Assembly: GCA_019671135.1 (NCBI GenBank)
Contig: JAHRHY010000009.1
Span: forward strand, 2,170,001-2,234,000
DNA from: Linnemannia hyalina
Lineage: Eukaryota > Mortierellomycota > Mortierellomycetes > Mortierellales > Mortierellaceae
Direction: 5' to 3'
Length of the DNA stretch: 64,000 bases
The position numbers and the translations under genes are program-made. Positions 36,236 through 47,298 of the stretch are shown one piece after another. The number at the start of each line of letters is the position of its first letter. The stretch's first letter is position 1. The notes under the pieces are model-generated. The model was not told the DNA's origin, did not search any database, and saw nothing but the letters and a program-made list of their open reading frames with translations.

Positions 36236-38017
36236 ATGTCAGTAAGGAGGAACAGTATCGAAATGGCACCAGTGCCATCCTTAGGAAGGCTATCATCCCA
36301 ATCCGCAAGATCCATACAAAAGATCGGCGGCATCGCCAAGCTGCCTACCTTCCAGTCAGACGAGCAACCCATCTTGCCTGCAGAACACGAGCTCAAGCGT
36401 GGACTCAAGGCTCGTCACCTCTCCATGATCTCCATCGCTGGAACAATCGGTACAGGCCTCTTCTTGGCCTCTGGATCGTCCATCGCTCAGGCTGGACCCC
36501 TTGGAGCATTGATCGCATACACCATGATTGGATCCATGGTTTTTTTCATGATGACCTCTCTCGGTGAGATGGCTACTCTGATCCCTACCGCTGGCTCCTT
36601 CAACACCTATGCTGCTCGCTTCGTGGACCCAGCTCTTGGATTTGGTAAGTAGGAGGGACGCTGTAAAAACAAGGAAAATGATGCCCTTGTGTAACGAAAA
36701 CGGATAGGAATGTAACATTAATCCGAATGACTGTCCCAATTGCATTGCGAACATTTAGCCCTCGGAGTCAACTACTTCTTGAACTGGGCTGTCACAGTGG
36801 CGGTCGAGATTGCTGCTGCTGCCATGATCCTCCAGTTCTGGGTCTCGCCCGATTTGTTTCCAGGATGGGCTTGGAGTCTTCTCTTCCTCGTCTTCATGGT
36901 CTCCGTCAACGTCATGTCCGTCCGTGCCTACGGTGAGGCTGAGTACTGGTTCAGTGTCATCAAGGTCCTGACCGTCATCATCTTTATTGTCGTCGGAATC
37001 TTGGTCGATGCCGGTGTGGTCGGAGGCGACAAGATTGGCTTCCGCAACTGGACCATCGAAGGCGCTCCCATCAGGGATGGTTTTGGAGGAATTCTCGGTG
37101 TCTTCCTGGTCGCAGGATTCTCTTTCCAGGGAACAGAGCTCATCGGTATCGCTGCAGGAGAGAGTGAGAACCCTCGCAAGAACGTCCCCAAGGCAATCAA
37201 GCAGGTTTTCTGGCGCATCTTGCTCTTCTACATTATCTCTATCTTTATCATCGGTCTCGTCATCCCCAACACCGATCCCAACCTGCTCAACAGCGGCGGC
37301 GTCGACAAGTCTGCTATCGCCATCTCTCCCTTCACCTTGGTCCTCCAAAAGGCCTTCAAGCCCGCCTCCCATATTATGAACGCCGTCATCTTGATCACCG
37401 TTCTCTCTGCAGGAAACTCTGGAATGTATGCTTCTACACGCACGCTGATGATGTTGGCTCGTGACGGAAAGGCCCCTGCCGTCTTTGGCCGTGTCAACAG
37501 CCGTGGTATCCCTATGCAGTCCCTTGCCTTTACCACTCTGATCTCGGCTCTGTGCTTCTGCGCATCCCTTTTCGGCGCTGGTGAGGTCTACAACTGGCTG
37601 TTGAACATCTCTTCCATCTCTGGTTTCATTGCCTGGCTCGGTATTGCTCTTTCCCACTATCGCTTCCGTCGTGCCTATGTTGCCCAGGGTGGAGATGTCT
37701 CTCGTCTCCCATACAAGGCTGCCCTGTTCCCGTGGGGTCCCATTTACGCCCTCCTCCTCTGCACTGTTGTTGTCTGCGGTCAGGGATACTCTGAGTTTAC
37801 CAAACCCAACCCAAGCGCGATCAACTTGGTGGCCTGCTACATTGGCCTGCCGTTCTTTATTGCCATGTATGTTGGCTACAAGCTCTTTTACAAGACCAAG
37901 CTTGTTCCTCTGATGGAGTGCGACTTTAGCGTCTCCAACCTCGAGGACGGCGACATTGACGAGTTCCACGAGCTCTATGAGCCCAGCAAGAACCAAGCCG
38001 ACGAGAAGGATCAGTAG
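36236..38017 (+). CDS. Amino acid permease (APC superfamily, yeast AAT type)
   Basis: Two exons (36236-36644 and 36759-38017) encode 555 residues with 12 predicted membrane spans. The protein imports amino acids by proton symport at the plasma membrane. TM1 starts with the family signature LKARHLSMISIAGTIGTGLF; the following GEMATLIP and the FQGTELIGIAAGE segment in TM6 are diagnostic of the fungal amino acid permease group. The cytosolic N-terminus (1-60) is Ser-rich with Lys residues available for ubiquitin-driven endocytosis; the C-terminus is acidic. Substrate cannot be read from sequence. Its neighbour encodes an arginine-pathway enzyme, but the separate promoters give no proof of coregulation. 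Confidence 0.92.
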
Positions 38018-38634
38018 ATCAAGCTTTATTTTTTATGTTGCCTTCAATAATAAATGTACAGTATTCCAACATACCCTTTGTTCTTCTTGATGGTTGTCGA
38101 TCCTTTAAACAAAGTGTATGTGTCTCTGTGTGCGTGTGTGAGAGAGAGAGCGAGAGAGAGAGAGTAGCCTGGCTCCAAGGTAGTTTTTGTAATATTCTGA
38201 ATCCGATTGGCAGCACCCTTGCCGCGATCTGCACTTCTGCACACTACCCCTCATATATCAACATGATATCCGTTAATGGATGCAGCTGCCACAAGTCAAA
38301 ATAGAGTTCTGATCACCTCGAGTCATACTGCATCCGTATGTCTGTATGCATATGAAATCAACTACCCCTTAACCAACATCTTATCTTCCAGATCGTAGCC
38401 AGTGTATAAAAGGGACCTTGCGTGCCCTTTTTTGTCACTCTTTACCAAACCCCACCCTTCTACTCCTCCCTTTTTCCTTCAGTACTGATCGATAGCCGAC
38501 CAAGTATCATCTTTACACAAGGACCCACACCGCTCGCCCTCCTCTCAATAACCACAACAACCAGCACCTTGCAACAGCAATAGCAACCACAAAAAAAGTC
38601 CCTATTTGTTCAGCCGACCAAGCAAACTTCAGCC
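38018..38634. promoter_or_regulatory. Promoter region of the CPS gene
   Basis: This 617-bp region has the permease 3' end (aataataaa near 38046), then (gt)n/(ga)n runs at 38117-38164, then the CPS promoter. TATAAAA at 38405-38411 lies 224 bp before the start codon. A CT/CA-rich leader follows. Confidence 0.55.
38405..38411 (+). promoter_or_regulatory. TATA box of the CPS gene
   Basis: Perfect TATAAAA in agtgtataaaaggga, the only strong TATA match upstream of the 38635 start. Confidence 0.6.
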
Positions 38635-41600
38635 ATGTACAAGCAACTCTACACCAAGGCCGCCCCAAAGGCACTCCCCAGCAAAGGCCCCTCTTCTTTG
38701 CTCTCTGGCTCCCTCATGTCCTCAGGCCAGCGTCTCTCTGTCAAGGGCAGCAACACTAATGCTGTCCCTCTGCTCGCTACCCGAGCCATGTTGCACCACT
38801 CTGCAACCGGTTCTAGCGCTTCTGGACTCCGTACCCCCCTGTTGGCGTCCCTCTCGACTCTGCGCCAGGCGAACCAGCACAAGGGCGCTTCTCACCTCGG
38901 ACAACTCGGGATGAAGTCGATGGTTGGCTCTCAAGCCCGCTGGTTCTCGATGACCCGTGCAAGCAACAAGGACCAGCAGCTGACTCCTTCTTCTCAGGCG
39001 TCTGGAAAGAAGTTGATTTCGGAGGCGATTCTTGCAGATGTGCCCCTTGTTGATGTCAAGAAGGTTCTTGTGGTTGGATCCGGAGGATTGACCATTGGCC
39101 AGGCCGGCGAGTTTGACTACTCTGGTATGATCTAAACCCAGCCATCTCTTTTTTGTTCTGCGTCGAACTGTATCAAATTGTATCCGAAGGGAAAGGAAGG
39201 GGAGCAAGAATGACACGGCAGCCAATCAAGGACAATAGAGGGACAGTCACGGCGCTGCTGTTCTATTGGATTATTTCTTTGTTTGGGCTCAATCACCATC
39301 CATCACCATCAACATCATCATCATCACTGTGACTCGCAGATCGAGAGTTGAGTATACTAACAGTTTTAATAATATTATCTCCATCTGAAATGAACAACAG
39401 GCTCGCAGGCGATCAAGGCACTCAAGGAGTCCAACATCCAGACCGTCCTCGTCAACCCAAACATCGCCACCATCCAGACCTCCCACGCCCTCGCCGACAC
39501 CGTCTACTTCCTTCCCGTCACCCCAGAGTACCTCGAGTACATCATCGAGCGCGAGCGTCCCGATGGTATCCTCCTCACCTTTGGTGGCCAGACTGCTCTC
39601 AACTGTGGCATCCAGCTCGACAAAATGGGCATTTTTGACCGTCTCAACGTCAAGGTCCTCGGAACTCCCATCCGTACCCTCCTCGTCTCTGAGGATCGCG
39701 ATCTCTTTGCCAAGGCCCTCAACGGTAAACATCCAATGAATCTACTTGTTCAACTCTGCACTGCTCTGGTAGTAAAAAAAAAAGAAAAAAAAGAAAAAAG
39801 AAAAAAGAAAAAGATCGGCCTGTCAACCCCTTCACTAACGAGATGACCCAAACCTTGCTTCAATGAATAGAAATTGATATTCCCGTCGCTCAATCTGTCG
39901 CCGTCGAAAACATGAAGGACGCGTTGGCTGCTGCCGAGGAGATTGGTTACCCAGTTATTATCCGATCCGCCTTCTCCCTCGGTGGTCTTGGTTCTGGATT
40001 TGCCTCAAATGCTGCCGAGCTTACCGCCCTGGGCACAAAGTCCTTGACTCTCTCGTCCCAGATCCTAGTCGAAAAGTCCATGAAGGGATGGAAGGAGGTC
40101 GAGTACGAGGTCGTCCGTGATGCCGCCAATAACTGTATCACTGTCTGCAACATGGAGAACTTTGACCCTCTTGGTACCCACACTGGTGACTCAATCGTCG
40201 TTGCCCCCTCCCAGACCCTGAGCGACGAGGAGTACCACATGCTCCGTACCGCTGCTATTAAGATTATTCGTCATCTTGGAGTTGTCGGAGAGTGCAATGT
40301 CCAGTATGCCCTCCACCCAGAGAGTCTCGAGTACAAGGTCATTGAGGTCAATGCCCGTCTCTCTCGCTCCAGGTAAGAAATCGACTGCCGGTTGGTATAG
40401 CAGCAAAGATGAAAATCAATGCGAGGACAAGCGCCTTTGAAACTCACATATCGCGTGTTGTTGTTTATTCCTTCTTGACTCTTATTAGTGCTTTGGCCTC
40501 CAAAGCGACAGGATATCCTTTGGCATTCATTGCTGCCAAGATTGCTTTGGGACACACCCTCCCCAACCTTCGCAACTCTGTCACAAAGACAACCACTGCC
40601 TGCTTCGAGCCCTCGTTGGATTACGTTGTCACCAAGATCCCTCGCTGGGATCTCGCCAAGTTCCAGCACGTCTCTCGCGACATTGGCTCGTCGATGAAGT
40701 CTGTCGGTGAGGTCATGGCTATTGGTCGTACCTTCGAGGAATCGTTCCAGAAGGCCATCCGCCAGGTCGATCCTCAGTTCAAAGGTTTCCAGGCCCTCGA
40801 GTTTGCTGATGTTGACAAGGTTCTTGCCAACCCCACTGACCGCCGCCTCTTTGCTATCGGCGATGCCATGCTGAACAAGGGATACTCTGTCGACAAGGTC
40901 CACGACATCACCAAGGTCGACAAGTGGTTCCTCCACAAGCTGTCCAACATTGTTGCCGTCCACAAGGAGCTCGGCAAGTTCAATGCCCAGAACCTTCCTT
41001 TTGAGCTCCTCCACGAGGCCAAGCGCAAGGGATTCGCCGATGCCCAGATTGCTGGTCTCCTTGGCCAAAAAGCGACCGAGGATGTCATCCGCCAGACTCG
41101 TAAGCAGATGGGCATCACCCCCTTTGTTAAGCGTATTGATACCTTGGCTGCCGAGTTCCCTGCCGACACCAACTATCTCTACACCACCTACAACGCCTCA
41201 TCGCACGATGTCGATTTCACAGACAAGGGCACTATGGTCTTGGGTTCGGGAGTCTATCGTATCGGATCCTCGGTCGAGTTTGACTGGTGCGGCGTTTCCT
41301 GCATCCGTGCCCTTCGCGAGCTGGGCAAGAAGACCGTCATGGTCAACTACAACCCCGAGACCGTCTCGACCGATTTCGACGAGTGCGATCGCCTGTACTT
41401 TGAGGAGCTCTCGTACGAGCGTGTCATGGATATCTACGAGCAGGAGCACGCCCAGGGAGTTGTCGTCTCTGTCGGAGGCCAGCTCCCCCAAAACATTGCT
41501 CTCCGTCTCCACGAGAACAATGCCAAGGTTTTGGGAACTTCGCCCATCATGATTGACGCCGCCGAGGATCGTTACAAGTTCAGCAAGATCCTCGACACCA

Positions 41601-42847
41601 TTGGCGTCGATCAGCCCGAATGGAAGGAGCTCACTTCCTTGGACCAGGCCTCGACTTTTGCCGAGCAGGTCGGTTACCCAGTTCTCATCCGTCCCTCCTA
41701 TGTCCTTTCTGGCGCCGCCATGAATGTCGCCCACACCCCCGAGGCCCTTCACCGCTGCCTCACTCTTGCCGCTGACGTATCGCCCCTTCATCCCGTCGTC
41801 ATCACGAAATTCATTGCTGGTGCTCAGGAGATCGATATTGACGCCGTCGCACACGAGGGCAAACTCGTTGTTCACGCCATCTCTGAGCACGTCGAGAACG
41901 CCGGTGTCCATTCAGGAGATGCCACCTTGGTCCTCCCCAGCCGCGACATCAAGGACGAGACCAAGACCAAGCTGAAGACCATTGCCGAGAAGCTCGCCAA
42001 GGCCTTCCAGATCACTGGTCCTTTCAACATGCAGATCATCCACAAGCCTGGTCAAGCCAACGAGGATCCCGTCCTCAAGGTCATCGAGTGCAACATCCGT
42101 GCCTCTCGCTCATTCCCCTTTGTCTCCAAGGTCCTCGGCCACAACTTTATCACAACCGCCACCCACGCTCTCTGTGACAAGGATGTTCCCGCCCCTCAGG
42201 ATTTGATGGCCAAGGAGTACAGCTACCAGGCTGTCAAGGTCCCTCAGTTCTCCTGGACCCGTCTCGGAGGAGCTGATCCCTTCTTGGGTGTCGAGATGGC
42301 CTCGACCGGAGAGGTCGCATGCTTTGGCCGTGACAAGGAAGAGGCTTACCTGACGGCGCTCCAGAGTGTCCAGAACTTCAAGTTGCCCGCCCAGGATGCC
42401 AGCATCCTGTTGTCGTCGGACGAGCTGACTACCACGAGCGACTTGGTCAAGATTGGACAGGGACTGCAGCAGTACGGTACCACGATTGTGACAATGTCGA
42501 AGCACACCCAAAAGAACCTTCAGGAGTCTGGTGTTGCCTGCAAGTACATCGCTGCGCCCGACTCTTTGCCTCAGATGCACAAGGCCATGGCTGGCGAGAA
42601 TGTGCAGATGGTGATCTCGCTGTCGCGTAACCGTGCCCAAGACATTGCCGACAAGGAGTACATGATCCGCCGTGCCGGTGTCGACTCTGGCATTTCTCTC
42701 ATTAACGACGAAAAGTGCGGAGTGTTGTTTGTCAACTCGATCAACAAGAACGTGGAACGCAAGGCAGCTTTGGTCGCCGCCAACTCTGCAAGCTCTATCC
42801 CTGCCGAGGTCAAGTCCTGGGCCGAGTTTGTCGGAGGCCGTTACTAA
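38635..42847 (+). CDS. CPA2: Carbamoyl-phosphate synthase large subunit, arginine-specific, mitochondrial
   Basis: Four exons (38635-39124, 39401-39724, 39871-40372 and 40489-42847) give 1224 residues. The enzyme makes carbamoyl phosphate for arginine synthesis, using ammonia delivered by a separate small subunit. The first 125 or so residues are Ser/Ala/Arg/Lys-rich without acidic runs, a good mitochondrial presequence. Two homologous synthetase halves follow: [23 protein letters not shown] (about 142-164, split by intron 1) and [19 protein letters not shown] (about 685). The MGS-like allosteric domain fills about 1085-1224. No glutaminase, ATCase or DHOase domain is fused, which separates it from the pyrimidine-pathway multifunctional protein. 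The small subunit is not in this window. Confidence 0.93.
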
Positions 42848-44080
42848 GACAGCGTGTCGTCGCCCTTTGACACCGTTTCGTTTTTCTTTTTGTTTCCGTT
42901 GTATTTTCATCCTCTCACCCACTCTTCCATTCCTCACCATAGACATTTCCCCCCCTTGTACATCGCCCCTTGCATTGTTGGCTGTTTCCCGCCTTCACAT
43001 TTTTTCTTTTTCTTTTCTTTTTTCTCTTTTATTTTTTTTGGACCCATTGGTGACACATCTTTCCTTTTCTATTCTCTTTTGATTCCATTTTCTTTTACTC
43101 CAGCAGCCGAGTAGTGGGAGGACGTGGACTGGCAGTCGTTCTTTCTTTTGGTCGGGAAGGCACGATGTCCTTTCCAGTCCAGTGTCATGTTTAATTTTTT
43201 TTCTTGGTGGCTTTCTTTTCTTTGTTCCTGTTAAGAGAGCCTTCAGTCTAACTTGGTTGTGGTCTATGACCCAACGAGGTGTATTTTCTTTTGGTCGGGA
43301 ATGTGCACGCTTGTACGCCATGGGACTCTTTCTTTCAAGGTCCATTCTTTATCTATGACATTGCTCTCTTCTACTCTCTTCTTCAACACTCGTTTCCTTA
43401 CACACTTTTTGTTCAATCATGTTACCATTCAAAAACCTGTCCAATTCCAGGGCATCGTTCTTCACCCTTCTCTTGTCTCTTTTGTCATCCTTTTTCCAGC
43501 TTCAAATTGTTCAGACCCTGCAGCAATTTGTCATTGCGTACAACTTCCTGTTAGCTCCCTTTTGGTCGGGGGAGCCGATGTGGATGAGACATCTTTTTTT
43601 GTTGAAAACCTAGCAAAGCCCTGACTGGACTGACGAGGTTTTCTTTTGCTCAAGAAGTGGAGGAAGATATGCAGTTGTAATCCTTTTGTATTCAATCGAG
43701 AAAAATAAACAGTTGTGATACCCATGATTCCATTTCTCTTTGTCTTCACCGTCTTCTCTCAACTCAACATTCGGATCCACTCTCGCCTCCTGACCCACAT
43801 ACAACAATTTAAAGACGCTTTGTTTCTCCTGACATCCTTCTCCTCACTCCTCTCTTTCCTTCCTTCCTTTCCTCCCCTTCACTTTCACTTTCAATTTCAA
43901 TTTCCCTTTCCTTTTCCCTTTTCCCTAGCAGTTCCTTTTCCGATTGAACTCCTTTCTTTCACTCTTCATCCTTTCTTACTCACTGCAACTGTGCTCTCCT
44001 AACACTTTCTCCTTTCAACTGCAACAAGCAAGCAGCACTCAGCAAGCAGCAACAGCACATCAGTAAGCCAGCAGAATACA
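42848..44080. other. Intergenic region, T-rich, with a thrice-repeated 12-mer
   Basis: This is 1,233 bp. The left 750 bp is a T-rich 3' flank in which cttttggtcggg occurs three times. The right part (43740-44080) is a CT-rich then CA-rich leader of the CHY/RING gene. No supported gene. Confidence 0.55.
43145..43570 (+). repeat. Dispersed 12-mer cttttggtcggg x3
   Basis: Exact copies at 43145-43156, 43288-43299 and 43559-43570, all on the + strand in the 3' flank of the CPS gene. The spacing is irregular. Confidence 0.7.
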
Positions 44081-46218
44081 ATGTCCTCCAGAACGCCAAG
44101 TATTTACAGTGACGCTCTTGAGACACCTCTTGAGAACTCACATCGGCAGGAGGAAGAACCTTCCCGTGCCCACACCTCAATTCGTCCTCAACAACGACAG
44201 CAACAACAACACCAACACCCCACCGCAACAGCACCAGCAGACCCTGACGCAGTTTCGATTGAACAGGACGTAGAAGTGGACGACCCATCAGAGGAACAGA
44301 GTGGTGATGACGAGGAAGGCTATCAAGATACTGAACCTATGGAGGAGGACGGCGGGGCAGAAGTCGAGTCCGCTCAACGCCACCAGCAATCCAGAGCAGC
44401 AGCAAGAGGAGGCGAGGCTATGGACGTGGACGATGATCACCATCAGGGGGGTTCGTCTTCGATGCAGATTGATTCGGTAACACAGAGTCAAAGTGTTGCA
44501 CAGGGAAGCATCGCCACGTCTGTATCAGTAGCAACTTCTGCCCAACAAGGCCAAAACTCAGGATCAGGATCTGGAACGATAACACCCGCAGCAGCTGATC
44601 CATCAGAGGCAAGAGGTACATCGTCTTCCACCTCTGGAGCAGGAGGAACAGCGACAGCATCAGGAGCCAAGAGCTCGACGCCTGCGGTGGACGAGAAGGC
44701 TCAGAGCGAGCTGAGGCGCCAGATTATGGAGATCCAGCGAGACCCCAACATCAAGTTTTCTGACAAGGCAGGGATGATCCAGGTAAGATTATGCACTGAA
44801 TACGTTACCGTTTGTATGCTAGTGCGTGTTCCACAAGGGTGACCGAGCGCATGCTGACTGGTTCTCTTTTGCAATGTCTCATGGACTAATAGAAACTAAT
44901 GTCGTCAAGGTGGCAAAACTCAAAACGCTTGACTGACAAACAGAACGATGGATCTATCGAGGCCACGGAGGAGGATCTGAAAAAGACGTACTATGTAGGT
45001 TTTTTTATAGCAGAGTATTCATGCAAGAAAGGATACTAACGTGGATAGTACAAAGAGATACAGAACTAATAAGTGCATAATTTCTGATATAATAGAACAT
45101 GGAGCAGAACCAGCTAGGATGTAAACATTATCGCCGAGGGTGCAAGCTAAAGGCAAACTGTTGCGGGAGGTGGTTCAACTGCCGGTTCTGTCACGACGAT
45201 GACAGTGATCATACCATTGTCCGGAGCGAGACTAAGATGATGCTCTGTATGCACTGCCAGACTATCCAAGAGGCTGCCCAGAATTGCTCCTCCTGCAAGG
45301 CGCGGATGGCGGTCTACTACTGCGACACCTGCAAGCTCTGGGACGACGACCCCAAGAAACACATCTATCACTGCGACGACTGTGGGATCTGCAGAATCGG
45401 GCAGGGACTCGGACGAGACTACTTTCATTGCAAGAAGTGTAATGTCTGTATGAACATTCAGCTCCAGGACAATCACAAATGTATCGAGCGCAACCTGGAG
45501 TGCGATTGTCCCATCTGCGGAGAGTATATGTTCACCAGTACATCTACGGTTATCTTCATGGTGAGTGTCCTCGTCGTTGCATATATCCCGAAATCAATCA
45601 GGTGCTTTGTTCCGGTAAATCTTCATGCTGACTTCTTTCTGTTGTTGATACTAGCCGTGCGGACACTGCATCCATTCGAGATGCCACGAGGATTATATCA
45701 AGACGTCGTACCAATGTCCGACCTGCTGGAAGTCTCTGGGAGACATGTCCGGTTACTATTCCAAGATTGATTCATTGCTGGCCGAACAAACCATGCCCGC
45801 AGACTATGCCAATATCTTTTCGATTGTTCTCTGCAACGATTGCGAGATTAAATCTGAGGTACCCTACCACTTCCTCTACCATCGCTGCGACAAATGCCGC
45901 GGATACAACACCAAAGTCCTCGAGACCTTCAAACGCGTCGGAACGGATGGTCAAGTCCAGGTAGTCGATAATGCGATTGCTACTGGAGCAGCGGGCACTG
46001 TGCCTGAGAATAGCATTACCGGAGGCAATACCGTCATGGTAGGAGCAGTGGGGTCGTCATCGACTTCGTCGGCAGGAGTAGGAACTTCGTCGGGGGTGAA
46101 CTCGTTGGTACCTGGCGGGGCTGTGGTGAGTGTGTCCATGCCTCGGTCTCCATTGATGGACGAGAATGCCTCTGGAGATATGACCATGGCTGGCATCTCT
46201 GGCAATTCTGCTCCGTAG
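44081..46218 (+). CDS. CHY/CTCHY zinc-finger RING ubiquitin ligase (Pirh2/RCHY1 type)
   Basis: Four exons (44081-44782, 44893-44994, 45096-45560 and 45655-46218) encode 610 residues. Residues 1-230 are disordered, Gln/Ser/acidic-rich. After a helix (LRRQIMEIQRD, then LMSSRW) comes the CHY finger (GCKHYRRGCKLKANCC ... NCRFCHD), then the CTCHY finger (YYCDTCKLWDDD, HCDDCGICRIG, FHCKKCNVC) and a RING-H2 (CPICGEYMF ... MPCGHCIHSRC ... YQCPTC, split by intron 3). A zinc-ribbon (LCNDCEIKS ... HRCDKCRGYNT) follows. This order is that of RCHY1-class E3 ligases, which ubiquitinate substrates in nucleus and cytosol. Both ends are longer than the animal protein. Confidence 0.9.
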
Positions 46219-46522
46219 AATTTTGCTGACCATTAAAGAAAGAGAAGAATGTATCCCAATATTGCTCCTGTGCCATGAATGAATATGCCTGCCATTAAAG
46301 ATAGGATGCGACGTAAACTCCAATCAGCCAAAAACACCGCCAAATCCTGGGACAAGTTCGCCTTCATGCCTTGCATTGAGCGCTTTCCCGAAAACACTGA
46401 GGACATTGCCCTTTTGCTGATGCCGTTGTCTTGTGGATGCGTAAAACGACCATTGTTGATTTGATGTCTATGTGTTGATAATGTACAGTTGTCCTCGATG
46501 CTGCTGTCTGCTGTGTTGACAT
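46219..46522. other. Convergent 3' region
   Basis: This is 304 bp between the CHY/RING stop and the mS33 stop. A short + frame (46279-46464) shows no family resemblance. No gene is supported. Confidence 0.5.
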
Positions 46523-46963
46523 TTACTTCTTCTTGAGAGTCGAACGGCGTCCCTGACCTATTTGTACAAGCATCGACCATACCACGTTAATAATGGCTAC
46601 TGAAAATACTGCAAAAAGCGCTCCGTTGACCATGACCAGATAGGCAAAACTCAGATATGAACGCAAAGTATTACCCTTCTTGGGGGGACCCTTGCCACGC
46701 TTCTTGCGCTCAGAAAGATCCTCGAGGCGGGTCTTCTCCTCCTGGTCGATCAAGTTCATCTCGGGAGCCATGCGAGTGATTTCCCGAAGCTTGACCTGCT
46801 TGACGTTAGGGTAGTATGAGTTGACGGTGGGGCCGACGAGGCGCTGACGGAGGATCTTGTTGCCGGTGCGGATTCCCTGGGGGTTGTAGACGTTCCCGAA
46901 GATGGCGCACGAGATCTTGTTGAGCAGCGTGAGCTTTGCTGCGGGTGCGGTTGACAAGGACAT
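46523..46963 (-). CDS. Mitochondrial small ribosomal subunit protein mS33
   Basis: Two exons (46675-46963 and 46523-46557, intron of 117 nt) encode 107 residues, the usual size. The N-terminal SARIFG-type segment reads LNKISCAIFGNVYNP, followed by ILRQRLVGPTVNSYYP, and the C-terminus has the Lys/Gly-rich RKKRGKGPPKKGQGRR that is typical of mS33 (yeast Rsm27). The last 11 codons sit in a 35-nt terminal exon, easily missed. The gene reads away from TBL1 over a shared 335-bp region. Confidence 0.8.
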   Translation of the reverse strand: MSLSTAPAAKLTLLNKISCAIFGNVYNPQGIRTGNKILRQRLVGPTVNSYYPNVKQVKLREITRMAPEMNLIDQEEKTRLEDLSERKKRGKGPPKKGNTLRSYLSFAYLVMVNGALFAVFSVAIINVVWSMLVQIGQGRRSTLKKK

Positions 46964-47298
46964 GGCGGTTGGAGAAGACGGATGTCGATGGGAGCGAAAC
47001 AACGGAAACTGATCTGTTTGTTGCTGGGTGTGTGCTTGGGCGAATTCCGACCCGCCCAAAAAAAAATCGATAGCGTCACCGAGTCGCACATGCTGCGAAT
47101 ATGTGCTCAAATTCTTGAGGTTGAACGGGGCGGGTGATACCGAAGAACAAAGCGTTCACTTCATCTCATTTCTTCAACAAAACTCACCACTTCACTCGCT
47201 CACAGCACGATCAACTTATCATCCACCAGCAGGAATCAGCCCACAAGAACAGACAAGGACACCCCGCCTGCAGCCACCATTCCCTACTGTCGGCCATC
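46964..47298. promoter_or_regulatory. Divergent promoter mS33 / TBL1-like
   Basis: This 335-bp region lies between two outward-reading start codons. No TATA box is seen. The TBL1 side is CA-rich. Confidence 0.45.

Noticed and set aside
36755..37996. 413-codon minus-strand frame opposite the permease
   Set aside because: It is the antisense shadow of a strongly codon-biased gene. The + strand product is a clear permease.
42110..42946. 278-codon minus-strand frame opposite the end of the CPS gene
   Set aside because: Antisense shadow of the synthetase C-terminal and MGS domains.
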